Notes under the pieces: model-generated
The model's database searches: none
What the model was told of the DNA's origin: nothing
What the model saw: only the letters and a program-made list of their open reading frames with translations
Translations under genes and position numbers: made by a program
Assembly: GCA_943736015.1 (NCBI GenBank)
Contig: OX031065.1
Location: 26,426,427-26,490,426, forward strand
Origin: Tridacna crocea
Taxonomy: Eukaryota > Mollusca > Bivalvia > Cardiida > Cardiidae
DNA length: 64,000 nucleotides
Direction of reading: 5' to 3'
Shown: positions 52,885-63,947 of the stretch, piece after piece
Layout of the letters: each line of letters starts with the position of its first letter
Position numbering within the stretch: position 1 is the first letter of the stretch

Positions 52885-53184
52885 GCGGATCCAGGTATCT
52901 TTCTCAGGGGGGGTCCCACCGAAAACGAACTCGTCTTATTATATGATACTTTGGTTTCCGGATTTCAGTGGATGTAAGCCGTTTACAAGAAAAGTCAACG
53001 TTTCCAGTTCTAACCACGAGGAAGTCTCCACATTTAGAACCTTTTTTTCTTTAAAGTTATGACTGTATCTTACATAAATACTGTGCAATATCAAACCAGT
53101 ACCACCTCACGAATCCGGCACCCGCATTTTTGCCAAAATTCCAGGGGGGGGTCCGGACCCCCGGTTCCCCCCCTCTGGATCCGC
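52885..53184. repeat. MITE with GCGGATCCAG ends
   Basis: GCGGATCCAG at 52885 and CTGGATCCGC at 53175 are exact inverses. G-runs (CAGGGGGGGTCCCACCG) and C-runs (GGTTCCCCCCCTCTGG) lie just inside. There is no ORF. Confidence 0.65.
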
Positions 53185-55023
53185 CTATGCGTGTGCAAAA
53201 ATGCACTGAGAAGCACGTCAATTTAAGGTACTTTGTTGATCAAGATAGCCTTCATTATCGTTCATGTATATTCAAACTTGGTCTTCGAGACTGTTACATG
53301 AATTAAAATTGCATCTCATTAGTGTTATGGCATAGTACACTGGACTACTGTTTACACAAGCAATTCTATGTCATCAGAGAGTAAGATTGCTCATTCTGAA
53401 TCTGTTTTTTTATTTCAATGTAGAAAACTGTGTTTTCATGATAAATAAGTGACCATCAGCCTGTGTCGTCGTTTCTGTTTACATTGTCCACAAACTTGGT
53501 TTTTCAAGCTTAGAAAGGGGACAAAACGATCAAGCGAATGAAAGTTTTTTTTCGACGCATTGAATTATCACATGGTGTTTATGTCACCATTACGCCACTG
53601 CGGATATTTACGATGAAAAGACAGCTAATTATCGGCGATCATTGTTGTAAAGAAGCAGTTAATGCAACACGGCAGGATCTGTATGAGTTGCTTTTTTTTT
53701 CTGCCATCGACTGAAACTTTTACAAACTGTAGCTTTGCATATCGTTAAAGTAAAAAAAATCACCATATTCACATTGTAAAAATGAAATTTACTTTTTTTT
53801 CATAAAACAGGCCTTTTTACATTTGGACTTAAATGAGATTTTAAGTGTGGTATTAAAATTTCCATCTCGTGCTTAAAGGAAAAATATTTGTCCCTCACCA
53901 AAGTTTTAACCTTCATTACTTGCTTTATATCTGTCCATTTGTTCTATTCCATGTATTTCATAGTGTTCGTAGTTCAACATCCGGTTCTCGTCTTCTATAT
54001 TATTGATGGGATAGTTTTGTCAAAACTTCAGTGCCTTTGAAAAACTTACATGTCACTCTCATGAATAAAAAGTGCACTGTAATCTATTAATGAAGCCAAT
54101 GATGTATTTCCAGAAGCAGGAGCGATATTTAGGCAGAGCTGCTGCCAAAATATTGTTTTTTATACGCAGCATCTTCAGATGTATCATACCAATCCAACCT
54201 TTGGGCTGCTACCTCTGCTTGAAAAGAATCATTTCTTCATGTTCAGCTTTCTCAGGTTTAAGATCTTTTCCCACAAAGTTTTTGAAAGCCACTTACTTCA
54301 GCACCATTAAAATACTGGAACATTTGATGAAAGACTGATAAAAAAATAAACAGTGTAATGATGAAAGAATTAGCCTGAGTTAGCTCCACGAAGAAACCCT
54401 GAAAATCCTAGGTGATTATTCACCAGGCACGAATTATTCTCTCAATGCTTGACCGAACTTGGTACTAATTTGAAACAATTATCAATTTAATTTGAAAGAA
54501 AGAAAAAGAGAAGAAAACTTGGCAAAAGATCCACTGGTATGTTTATCATGTAAATTTAAGTCTGATCTGTTTTGGGAGTTGTTCTATTTGAAATACCACT
54601 ATGAAGAAATAAATTATAAAGTATGGTGCTGGTCATCAAAACCAAATGATAAATAATAATTCACAGGAAAAGGATTTTTCTGCCACTTATATGCTATTTT
54701 GCAATGTTTCCATAAGTTTTATTTCTGAAAAACAAAGGTTCAGTCTCAAAGATCTAAATAAAGCTTTGTGTCCTGTAGACTTTTACACTCATAAAATCCT
54801 GGATATCAAGTCAATGAATATTACTTTAACGACATACATGACAAATTAATGTTCCCACCTTACTGCGCATATTTTTTCCCCTGGATAGCGAATAAACAAT
54901 GCACCTATGTATTTCTTGCACATATGATAGCACTATTGGTGCTCTGAAACAAGTAGCACTTTCTTTGGGTGGTATTTGTACAGAGACAAAAAATGGATCT
55001 GTAAACTGCTACCGTGAAAATTA
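53185..55023. other. No gene or repeat confidently recognised
   Basis: 1.8 kb. The 88-codon frame at 54072-54338 has no recognisable domain. TTTTCCCACAAAGTTTTTGA (54267) may be a Pal-1 stem remnant. Confidence 0.4.
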
Positions 55024-56155
55024 TGAGCCCATTACCACACCCTGCTTTTAACAACCCTGAGAAAGAAGCCTTTAGAAAACATTTTGAGAAAAGGAGAAAA
55101 TGCTGGTAACCAGCATTTTCTCTGTTTCCCACAATGTTTTCTACCCTTCACAAAACAAAGTTAAAAAATTTAGTCACTTTTGTATTGCTGTCTGCAAATG
55201 CTTTCGATTTGGACTACCGTAAAACACTGTGTATACCACGCAGGCATGTATAACATGCAGGCCTTTTTCAGCATCAGATCCGAGGGAAAAAGGTTGTTCG
55301 GATGTACAACACGCATCAAAAATTGACCAAAATATCGTAACATCTGAAGCTTACGACGCTATCTTGAAAAATTGTAGATGGCGATACTTTATCAAAGGGA
55401 AATAACCATTTTTAATCAAAGTGGAAATGGTAATGATTCGATGTGTACTCGGGGGATTATAAAAACATGCCAGCTTATGACATGTTGCAAATTCACACAT
55501 AGAACTGACGACCATATCGTAGTTTATCTCCTATTTTCTCACCTCGATCGACAAATGTGACAGGTGTGAAATAAACATAGATCTATATGATGTAAATCAC
55601 GGTTTTCGTAAAAAGTAGCGATAAATATATATATATTTTAAATCACTCATTTCTTTCTGAATCATTATTTTACTATTTTATAATTGTTCAATTTTAGCTA
55701 TTAACAAAGAATAAAAAAAAAATATGAGACGAATCAGACGATAATAGTAAATCAATATTTATCATTCCGGGGTACGTTCGCCATTGCCAAAATGGCTGAT
55801 AGAATCGGGAAATTATGAAACCTAATCCACAAATTAAGAATGAACAAGTACATTTTCATAAAATTAAAACATAACGTATTTTTTAAATCCGTAAAAGTTG
55901 AAATGGGATGTTGACGAAAGTTAAGGCTGTGACGAGAGAACTTTGCCATTTTGTACCTACGCCCCGTCCCCCACCCACCCACTTTGAACAGGTATACGAC
56001 CGACTTTCAAGGAGGAGAAAAAAATGGGTTTGCCTGTTGTAGTGTATAACACGCACTCCCAAGTTTGAAATTATTCAGAGTTGAAAAAATGAGCGTGTTA
56101 TACGCACCAAAACACGGTAACCCAAAATTTTGTCGTTTGGTAATGATCGAGTTAA
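55024..56155 (+). repeat. Pal-1 MITE interrupted by a TA-target element
   Basis: Left part 55024-55216 (CCCATTACCACACCCTGC through CTTTCGATTTGGACTA). The right part resumes at 56120 (ACCCAAAATTTTGTCG, TTTGGTAATGATCGAGTTAA). Removing 55217-56119 joins GGACTA to ACCCAAAATTTTG as in intact copies. Confidence 0.88.
55217..56117. mobile_element. TA-duplicating TIR element (901 bp) inside Pal-1
   Basis: TA (55215-55216) and TA (56118-56119) flank CCGTAAAACACTGTGTATAC, CACGC and the complement of GCGTGTTATACGCACCAAAA, CACGG. The ends are imperfect inverses. CACGC/GTGTATAAC words recur inside. No transposase frame is seen. TA duplication points to the Tc1/mariner-type superfamily, but the family is not named here. 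Confidence 0.8.
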
Positions 56156-56698
56156 AATATTGTTGACATAGCGTTACACACAAACAAGCAAACAAAGGTA
56201 GGAAATTTAAATCTGTGGAACAATAGCTTTTTCTGCAATAGAAAATAATTTTGAAAAATCAATTCTAATGGGCAGTTTCTCCTTTTTCCTCCATGTCTGC
56301 TGATCCTATTTTATTCCTTGAAAAAATTAACTTCCACAGTGACTGTCATCCTTGTTTTCAGCCGAATAAGTATGGGTAGGTGCCATTTTTATTCTGTCTT
56401 TTGTTTAGAATTATAAATATCATCCTCGTTGACCCAATTTCGATTCATGCTGTAATCGACCCTGGGTTATTTGGCTGGCATTTTGATTGGTAATCTCAGT
56501 TTTTCTTTGAGAAAATTTAAACTATTCTTATCACAAATATGCCATCATTTCTATTTTTAGTAACTGATGAAATGAAATTGCCCTCCTTCCAAGAGAGAAT
56601 GAATATGTTGTCGATCTTTTCAATTGGCTGTAAGGGTACTTTCCGATTATATGAATATTCATAGGAAATGAAGATTTGCTAGTCAATTTTCCAAGGGG
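56156..56698. other. No recognisable feature
   Basis: CAGTTTCTCCTTTTTCCTCCAT near 56272 may be a stem remnant of Pal-1. Otherwise unassigned. Confidence 0.35.
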
Positions 56699-57246
56699 TA
56701 ATACCCCGGTCACATATTCACGGAAGGCCGCCACGGAAGAGCTACGGATTCGTTCCGGCATTGTCCGTGACAACTCGTACTAGTCTGTAGCTCTCCGTAT
56801 TGTAACCGTAGTCATTCGTAGTAGTCCTTGTATATCCGTAGCGGTCCTTGACAATTTTTGAACATGCACAAAAATTCGCTACGGATCAAACGACCGTAGC
56901 GTATCCTTACTAGTCCGTATTAGACCGTACTGACACGTTCTGGTCCGTATTAAAACCGTAACAGTCCGCACTTATCTGTAGGCCCAAATTTTTTTCAGGA
57001 TTTGATACGGAGAATTACGTATTAGCACGGTTACACTACGTTTTAGTTACGTTATGATACGGATTTGTCACGGAGAGTCACGACCTTAATACGTTGTACT
57101 ACGGAGAGGCAGGGATTCGCACGGTCTTTTACGGTTTACTACGTTGTAACACGACACAGTACGGAATTGTAAGGACCACTATTGTTTGGTAGGATAAATT
57201 CAGAATCATGTACTTCAGCAAGGGTATTTTTCCTCTATCTTTGTAG

Positions 57247-57468
57247 AATACAACGCAATTGCGCTTTGTTGTTGAGTCCACAATCATGAACTGTCAACAA
57301 ATGATGTTTGCAATAATTTGGCTGCAATTGGATATTTGTATGGCACAAAATGTCAAGGCACTGGTCCAGCAGCTTGATGACATACATAGATGTAATAATT
57401 ATATTTTTTATCGTACTACTAATAATACCTATAATTTAAGGTTACATATTTACAAAACATTGTACTAA
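57247..57468 (+). pseudogene. Possible Harbinger transposase N-terminal remnant
   Basis: An open frame from 57247, preceded by acceptor-like CTCTATCTTTGTAG, reads NTTQLRFVVESTIM, then NCQQMMFAIIWLQLDICMAQ, then NVKALVQQLDDIHR, and drifts into low-complexity residues before its stop. The helix-rich N-terminus with a hydrophobic stretch and LxQLDxIxR resembles the start of some PIF/Harbinger proteins, where an arginine-rich WVRPW segment follows. That segment is absent here. It has no ATG near the front and sits inside the Harbinger-like element. The match is by general pattern only. Confidence 0.35.
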
Positions 57469-57574
57469 AATGAATAAATATCAGTATTATAAAGTGACAT
57501 TCTATCCAAACAACGATGCTAAACATGCAAGTAAAACGATCAAATAGTACGAGTACATAAAACTGTCACTGTTT

Positions 57575-57725
57575 CTGGTGGTTCCGACAGCCGCAAACAA
57601 AACGGGAGGTCAAAGATTCGAGCCCCGCCAGGAGTCTGTTCTGATATGGCAGGTTAGTGAACCGCCAGCTAGTTAAATGTATGGTTACGGTTGCCTGCCT
57701 GGTGCCAGGCTGGCCTTTCAAAATG
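57575..57725 (+). repeat. Possible SINE fragment
   Basis: AAAGATTCGAGCCCCGCC resembles a pol III B box. The A box is poor. A GC-rich tail follows (GGTTGCCTGCCTGGTGCCAG). Confidence 0.4.
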
Positions 57726-57852
57726 GGTGATACTAACTATAAAGACAAGCATTTTACTTCTAAAACATAAACATTCACGATAATCAGTATAATTGTGAAA
57801 TAAACAGCAGATTTTATGAACATAAGAGAAACGTTATTGATCAATATTTTCA

Positions 57853-58079
57853 TTGAACCCTTTGCCATTCAATCCCTTCTTTTTATGGGTCTGCAACAGA
57901 CAAGTCAAGAAAACATTCTGATTCTAGGAAATCGAGAAAAATGCTCAAAATGGGCAATTTCTCCATTTCCCACAATGCTATTGTAGAACTGAAGCTCATT
58001 TGTACCAAATTTACAGCTTTTGTCTGCAGATGCTTTCAATTTCGTGGAGGCCAAATTTTGTCAACTTGTGATGGGTTAT
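57853..58079 (+). repeat. Pal-1 MITE nested in the Harbinger-like element
   Basis: TTGAACCCTTTGCCATTCAA to GTGATGGGTTATT. The core AATGCTCAAAATGGGCAATT is a decayed C-type core. Confidence 0.7.
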
Positions 58080-58639
58080 TGATTTTAATAATCAGGTAAT
58101 AAAAGACAGAGAATATGTGGACTAGAGATTGGCTCCGTATAGGTCCGTGGTAGGTCCGTATCGATCCGTGACGATTCGTACTACTACGTATCGGATCGTT
58201 CTAATTCGTACTAATCCGTACCTGTACCGTAGCAAATCGTAGTGTATCCGTACTACAACCGTCCTGATTCGTGTCGCTCCGTATTAAACCGTGTCCAACC
58301 GTAACAGTCCGTATCACTCCTGGAACTCTGACCTACATTTTGGCTGTAGATCCGTCGAACTCCGTACTCACACCGTTGTGTATCTGTATTGGAACCGTAG
58401 CGGACTATGGAATTTGTCATTTCCGTAGTCATCCGTGAGCGATTAGACCGTAGCTCTTCCGTGGCGGTCTTCCGTGAATATGTGACCGGGGCTTAATGCA
58501 TGGAGAGTAATGCATTAACCTGGGTTCCGAGGATGAAATAATATAGGTATGGAAATCTTAAGAAAAGCCTGTCTGTTGGAAAATATGTATTTACATTGAG
58601 CACATTAATTTTGTATTGAACGCATTAATTTTGTATATG

Positions 58640-58772
58640 ACAAAATTATGTGGCTTAAGTGATGAGATTTGTATTTGAAAGAACTGAAAACGTGATAAAA
58701 GAAGAAAATGCAGCAACTAGCATATACTCCTTTTCCCACATGCTTACAAAAGACTGCTTGTGGTAAAGGGGT
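58640..58772 (-). repeat. Pal-1 MITE, degenerate
   Basis: ATGACAAAATTATGTGGC, GAAAACGTGATAAAAGAAG and CTCCTTTTCCCACATG, ending GTGGTAAAGGGGT. Confidence 0.55.
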
Positions 58773-58894
58773 CATATCTAAGGTGCCAGAGCACTGTTGT
58801 ATACTTAAGCGCTTTATGTCAATGTCATTCTGTTTATTCTGATATACAATTTTCTTGATCTTTTGTTAGCTGTGCTGGTCAAAAGAGCCTTCAT

Positions 58895-59117
58895 CAAACC
58901 CTTTCCAAACAGGTCTTAGTTTTTACGAACTTGAGAAGAGGGCTTTAAAGATATATAATGTGAAGAAAGGAGAAAATGCTTGTTATGTGCATTTTCTTCT
59001 TTTTCCCCAGTGTTTTCCACCTTCTCTAAAGTACACCTCATCATTGAAGCCATGTTGGATTATTTGTCTGCAAATGCTTTCAGTTCAGAAAAAATTGTTG
59101 TTTGAGTAAATAAGTTT
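58895..59117 (+). repeat. Pal-1 MITE, diverged
   Basis: AAACCCTTTCCAAACAGGTC, core AAATGCTTGTTATGTGCATTT, right end GTTGTTTGAGTAAATAAGTT. The core differs from subfamily A but is still roughly symmetric. Confidence 0.7.
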
Positions 59118-59561
59118 ATAGTCCTTCACACAAGGTAAAAGTACCACAGGCAATGACGAAGCAAAATACTTAAAAGATTAGAAGAAAATAGTGCTCAGTT
59201 GGAAATGGTATTATCACTACTTGCTATCTTTTTGTTGTCTGTATACATGTAGTAATTCTGTCAGAAGCTTAAATACTAATTTTTTACAATAAAGCTGTTA
59301 AAAGCAATTTATCTTAATAATGATTAAAATAGTTTTATGGGTGAGTTGCAAGAAATGAACATTCAACATCATAACTGAGAATGAAAGCACAGATAAGACA
59401 GACATTTCTCAATTAGAACCATTTGTAATTGTTCCATGTACTGAATAGCTGTAACTTGAGGCAGTGATTGTAATTTGAAATTCATGGGAAATGATTTGAA
59501 AAACTTGTAGAACACCATGTTATTAATTTTATCCTTCAAGAACCTGACCTCTTTCCTTTCA
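59118..59561. other. No recognisable feature
   Basis: AT-rich spacer. Confidence 0.4.
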
Positions 59562-59790
59562 TTAACGCTTCACAAAGCAATCATATGTTTTATCGTGCAA
59601 GAGGATGACAGCTTTTGAAAACATCATGGATAAAGGAAAAAATATTGGCACCCATCATTTTCTCCTTTTCCTCAATGTTTTCTAACAGTTGAGGCACAAA
59701 TCCCATTATTTGAACCAAAATAAAATTTCCAATTGCAAATGCTTTGAATTTGGACAAGTCAGGAGTTTTTGCGGTTGGGCTATAAGTTAA
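59562..59790 (+). repeat. Pal-1 MITE, diverged
   Basis: TTAACGCTTCACAAAGCAATC to GGTTGGGCTATAAGTTAA. Core AAATATTGGCACCCATCATTT. Confidence 0.78.
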
Positions 59791-59925
59791 GCTTTAAAAG
59801 TGATGCTTCAAAATCTTGCATTTCTTGGTCTGAACTTAGTATCCCAAAATATTTTAAGCTGTAAAAGTGATGCTTCAAAATCTTGCATTTCTTGGTCCGA
59901 ACTCAGTTTCCCAAAATGTTTTAAA
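59789..59925 (+). repeat. 67-bp tandem duplication
   Basis: AAGCTTTAAAAGTGATGCTT at 59789 recurs as AAGCTGTAAAAGTGATGCTT at 59856. Both are followed by CAAAATCTTGCATTTCTTGG. The first unit overlaps the Pal-1 end. Confidence 0.9.
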
Positions 59926-60121
59926 CATTTTTTCAATCTATTTTTCTATGACTAGCTGGCTGATTAGCTACAAACTTCTGTCTCAGCCAGTCATATGGCT
60001 GGTACTGCAATTTAGAACAAAATGTTGAACAGAGAATGATAGGTTATTATGACAGTAGATGGCCTTGTTGTACAATCTTCTGACTTGTAGTCTGATAAAA
60101 GGTGAAAGCAATAGGTATTTT

Positions 60122-60353
60122 TTTACCCTTTCCCAAAATGACAAATTTTAGACTCTTCCAAATTACTGAAAGAGTTTGCAGACAACAATTTTAAATTTGA
60201 TGAAAATGGTTGAAAGTTCTTATGAAGGGTAGAAAACACTGTGGGAAAAGGAGAAATTGTTTGTTATGAGCAATTTCTCCTTTTCCCACAGTGTTTTCAA
60301 AAGACTTGTACTTCAGACATGTAAAAACCAGGGCTTGTTTGGGAGAGGGTTAA
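60122..60353 (-). repeat. Pal-1 MITE, subfamily B, good palindrome
   Basis: TTTACCCTTTCCCAAAATGAC to TTTGGGAGAGGGTTAA. The stem CACTGTGGGAAAAGGAGAAA pairs with TTTCTCCTTTTCCCACAGTG. The loop-proximal part is TTGTTTGTTATGAGCAA, where one side has changed. Confidence 0.92.
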
Positions 60354-60419
60354 TAAGAATAGATGGCACAAGAGAAACAGTAGTATGAATGATAAAATTC
60401 TTATTTGGGCCTGCCTTCC

Positions 60420-61090
60420 ACTACTACCCCGATTGCTTGTGGAAGGGTTGCAGATGAAAAATGGCTAATTTCGGCGAGCTTTCAGGATGAAAATGGGTGG
60501 AGCTTGACGAACAGGGCTCGTTCGGCAGTGATATGAAAAACAGTATGCGAAATGTGCCGAAATCTTACCCAAGTATGCGGATCCAGTACAGCAAAATGCC
60601 AATCAGTCCAGGATTGTTGACTGAGTGTTTCCTGATCACGCAGAATGGCTGCAGTTCACTTGAAGAACATACAGAAGCGTTTAAGAATCAATGCTGATAT
60701 GTTGGCCATGTGAGTGCCAAGGTATAGGCAAGTTATCTTTCCTGAACAGCTCGGGGTGACACAGTGAATAAGAAACCTCGCCAAATGCTGCCGGATTATG
60801 CGCGATGTATTTCAGAACGTCTGGAATGATCACTGAAGGTTCCCCGAAGAAATGCCAACGGTCCCCGACGTTTCTCTCGAACTCAACGATTGGCGTCCAA
60901 ATTTTAAAACTTTTAAAATTTGGATCCCGAAGCTTTTTTGATCCCGAATCGGCCCTGACACACTAAGAATGTTTCAAGATGGGTTTAAGAAACACCAAGA
61001 ACAGTTCCCGATCATTGCGAAGATGTGCTGAAGCATCCAGTTCCTGTCATTTTTACGATCGGGAACCTTTTGGGGTCCTATATAGCGGAG
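60420..61090. other. GC-richer block of unknown nature
   Basis: Visibly higher GC than its surroundings, with CGG/CCGA words (AATTTCGGCGAGCTTTC, CGATCGGGAACC). A perfect 27-nt palindrome lies at 60897-60923 (CCAAATTTTAAAA, C, TTTTAAAATTTGG). A 66-codon frame (60497-60697) begins MELDEQGSFGSDMKN without a known domain. It may be a foreign or unique segment or an old transposon. I cannot classify it. Confidence 0.35.
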
Positions 61091-61104
61091 GGCCAGTCTT
61101 ACAT

Positions 61105-61300
61105 AACCCTTATTCTGCTAAATAACTAAAAAGAAATTATCATTTTGATAGTAAAACCGCAAATTTTGCTATTTCAAAGTTACATTCTTGGCAAAATATC
61201 TGCTCATCAGACACACGTTGTGTGCAGTCTGATCTTGAACTACAGTTTCCACAAAAGGTCAGTGAGTCACGCTTTACAGTCTGAATTGAAGAGGAACAAT
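61105..61300 (+). repeat. H2 hairpin repeat with TTAA-like start
   Basis: AACCCTTATTCTGCTAAA matches the start of the H2 copy at 38.2 kb. TGTGTGCAGTCTGATCTTGA is the H2 stem. Confidence 0.55.
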
Positions 61301-61394
61301 GGAAAGTGACCTTGCCAGCTATTGCATCTTTGTTGTTGTTGTTTTGCATATTATCAAAAAAAAAAGTTTTCAGTTAGATATATTGGAGATTATT

Positions 61395-61430
61395 TCAAAT
61401 AGTTGGTTGAAAAGGAGAAATTGCTGGTAA
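61395..61430 (+). repeat. Pal-1 half-stem fragment ending at the dyad centre
   Basis: AAAAGGAGAAATTGCTGGTAA, then unrelated sequence. Confidence 0.55.
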
Positions 61431-62035
61431 ATTTATTTGTCTGAAATTACATAAAGAGTGTACTTTGGTTAGTAATAAGGTAATACTTTTAAAAATATCA
61501 AATTACTAGCTACAAGAAAAGAACTTTCACCTTGTTATACTCCTGCAAAACAAATGTTTTCGGGGGTATACTGGAATCAGTCTGTCTGTCCGTGTGTCTA
61601 TCTGCATACAAAATATTAGTAATTTTGTGTTGCAAACTCCTCCTTCAGTTTTCCTGCTATTGTATTGAAAGTTTATTGATACATTGATTGTATACTGAAG
61701 TTTTACAAGACGCAGTTTTCAATCATCTACTCCCTATGGTTTTGGGGTAATATCCCCTTGAACTTAGAATTGTTTTTTTTTAAATTGCCCGTTTCTGTCA
61801 AAGCACTGGCGGGGTTAAATCACATTCAGTGACAGCTCTAGATATATTTGCTTGTAAAGTATGAATATGTGCACCTGGATCAATTAAGGGCAGCAAAATT
61901 TGTTATTGGTCTCATGAATAGGCCTGAATTAGGCCTGCAGGGTCCAAGAGTAAAGATGTCCACATTTCGACCAATCACAAATTGCAGTTTATTCAGTTGA
62001 GATTATCAAAACCACAAAATAGAGCAAAATCAAGC
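61431..62035. other. No recognisable feature
   Basis: CAAACTCCTCCTTCAGTTTTC and neighbouring CTGTCTGTCCGTGTGTCTAT look like part of a dispersed repeat. No gene. Confidence 0.35.
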
Positions 62036-62256
62036 TTAACTCTTTACCACATAATCACGACTTTTAACGCCCCGTATAAGAAGCTTTTTGAAGACATTTT
62101 TGGAAAAGGAGAAAATGCTGGTAACCAGCATTTTGTCCTTTTCCCACAGTGTTTTTTTCCCCATCCAAAAAAAAATTTCAGTTACTTTTAATTTTTCGTC
62201 TGCAAATCCTTTCGATTGGACCAGTCTAATTTTTTTGTAGTTGGGTAAAGATTGAA
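62036..62256 (+). repeat. Pal-1 MITE, full length
   Basis: TTAACTCTTTACCACATAATC to GTAGTTGGGTAAAGATTGAA. Core ATGCTGGTAACCAGCAT perfect. Confidence 0.9.
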
Positions 62257-62766
62257 ACAGCTACAAAAAAAATACCCATGATGTTGAATGATTTTATAGT
62301 AATATTTCAGGCTATTGTACCAATAGGGTCCTGAATTTAGCTTGGAGATAAGGTGCAGGATTGGTAATAATTAGCAAACCTGTGTACAGCCCCATACATA
62401 TGGGCACTAAATCTTGAATTGCTCTTATACTGGTGTTTTTGGGAAAGAGACCTTGGAGCTGCAGCCTTGAACCAGTGGGCATGTATAAGTGAGCTGTGAT
62501 ATCACTGATATAATGTTGAAAGCTTTGTTATAGCTATAAAATCAATCAACCATTGGAACAGCATTCTCTTTTCCAGTCCACAGAATATAACTAGCTGGAG
62601 AGACCGTTATCGGTGAGAAAAGATAAGTTTTGAAGAAAATGCTGATTACCTGAAGACATAAAGATAGCACATCTATCTTCAATCAGATAAGGCCTTACCT
62701 CATGTATTGAAATAACAACTTTCAATGGATACAATCATTTTTGTTCTGAATATTAATACAATGCTG
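62257..62766. other. No recognisable feature
   Basis: AT-rich. A possible stem remnant (GAAAATGCTGATTACC) lies near 62634. Confidence 0.4.
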
Positions 62767-62998
62767 CACCCCTTACTCCAAACAATCCTGCATGTTCATA
62801 ATGATCGCAAGAATGATAGTTGTATTATCTCTGCAAGGAAAAGGAGAAAATGCTGGTAACTAGCATTTTTCTTTTTTTCCTGCAGTGTTTTATACATGTT
62901 TAAAGATAAGTCCTATCATTTTAGGTACACCGTATGTGTAATTTCAAATAATTTTTATGACAAGACTGAAAATTTTGTTGTCAAGCAAAGAGTCAAGT
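62767..62998 (+). repeat. Pal-1 MITE, diverged
   Basis: ACCCCTTACTCCAAACAATCC, core AATGCTGGTAACTAGCATT, right end TCAAGCAAAGAGTCAA. Confidence 0.75.
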
Positions 62999-63225
62999 GA
63001 AACATTACTAAACGACAACATTTTAGACTGGTCTAAATTGAAAGCATTTGCAGACTACACAATAAATGTGAATCAAAAATTGAAATTTGATTTAGAAAGG
63101 GTAGAAGACATTGTTGGAAAAGGAGAAAATGCTGGTTACCAGCATTTTCTTCTTTACTCACATTGTTTTCAAAATTCTTCTTTCCCAGGGTTGTTAAAAG
63201 TCGGGATTTTATGGTAAACGGTTAC
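62997..63225 (-). repeat. Pal-1 MITE, full length, abutting the previous copy
   Basis: CATTACTAAACGACAACATT to TTATGGTAAACGGTTA. The core is perfect around GCTGGTTACCAGC. The outer stem has TTTACTCACATTG. Confidence 0.9.
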
Positions 63226-63717
63226 ACATAGGTTGGAAAGGTGTCTAGGTGTGAGGCTTGTCATACTTCTGTGGGTTGTTGCTAGATCTTACCAGGACGA
63301 GCATCCAGTATTTGTCAAATTTGGACTACTCCAATTGGTATCAACAACTTTGGTGTAGTGAAATAACAGTATTCAAGCATTACTTGATCTATGCATCAAT
63401 AAGATAATTAACTGCATGTGTCATGGAGAAGGGTTATCTTGATAAGTGTTAATCTGAAAAACATGGAAAAACTGGAATCGAGAGACACAACATGGGGGTT
63501 GATTAGTATTTTATCTATCCCTAGATTATTTCATTAGAAACCCTGAACTGGAGTAGACTCTCCTTATCCCACCGTCTAAGTTTTTTTTTTACAATCAATT
63601 CACGAAAAAGTATAAGCCATACTGTATGAAAAGGGGATTTTGATGCATCTTCAAAGGTATCGACGCATGTCAGCCTGTGCTCACCTGGGTGGAAACCTTT
63701 TGCTTTTGGTAAATGTT
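63226..63717. other. No recognisable feature
   Basis: No repeat or gene is recognised. Confidence 0.4.
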
Positions 63718-63947
63718 TTAACCCTTTACCCCCATAAGGCATTTATAAGGTATCTCAAATTGACCCTAAATAACAGCAAGGATGAAGCTGTTTCTTATGT
63801 GTATATGACACCTTTTGATAGCATAGAAAACATTGTGACAAAAGGTGAAATTGCTCATTATGAGCAATTTCACCTTTTGCCACAGTGTTTTCAAAAGTCT
63901 CCAACAAGCAGTGCGTAGAAATGAGTATCTATGGAGTAAAGGGTTAA
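63718..63947 (-). repeat. Pal-1 MITE, subfamily C, compensated palindrome
   Basis: TTAACCCTTTACCCCCATAAG to GGAGTAAAGGGTTAA. The stem is CAAAAGGTGAAATTGCTCAT against ATGAGCAATTTCACCTTTTG. Two stem positions have changed on both sides relative to subfamily A (GAAAAGGAGAAA/TTTCTCCTTTTC). Confidence 0.93.

Larger units (their letters stand above)
56702..58493. mobile_element. PIF/Harbinger-like element with CCGTA-rich arms
   Basis: The ends TACCCCGGTCACATATTCAC and the complement of GTGAATATGTGACCGGGGCT give a 45-bp inverted repeat (to GCTACGG). TAA flanks both sides (56699-56701, 58494-58496), the 3-bp target of Harbinger elements. The left arm holds a dense block of TCCGTA words (56780-56990) followed by an inverse block of TACGG words (57000-57180). 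The right arm holds TCCGTA words again (58128-58440). The interior has a short ORF, a SINE-like piece and a Pal-1 copy. Confidence 0.8.
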
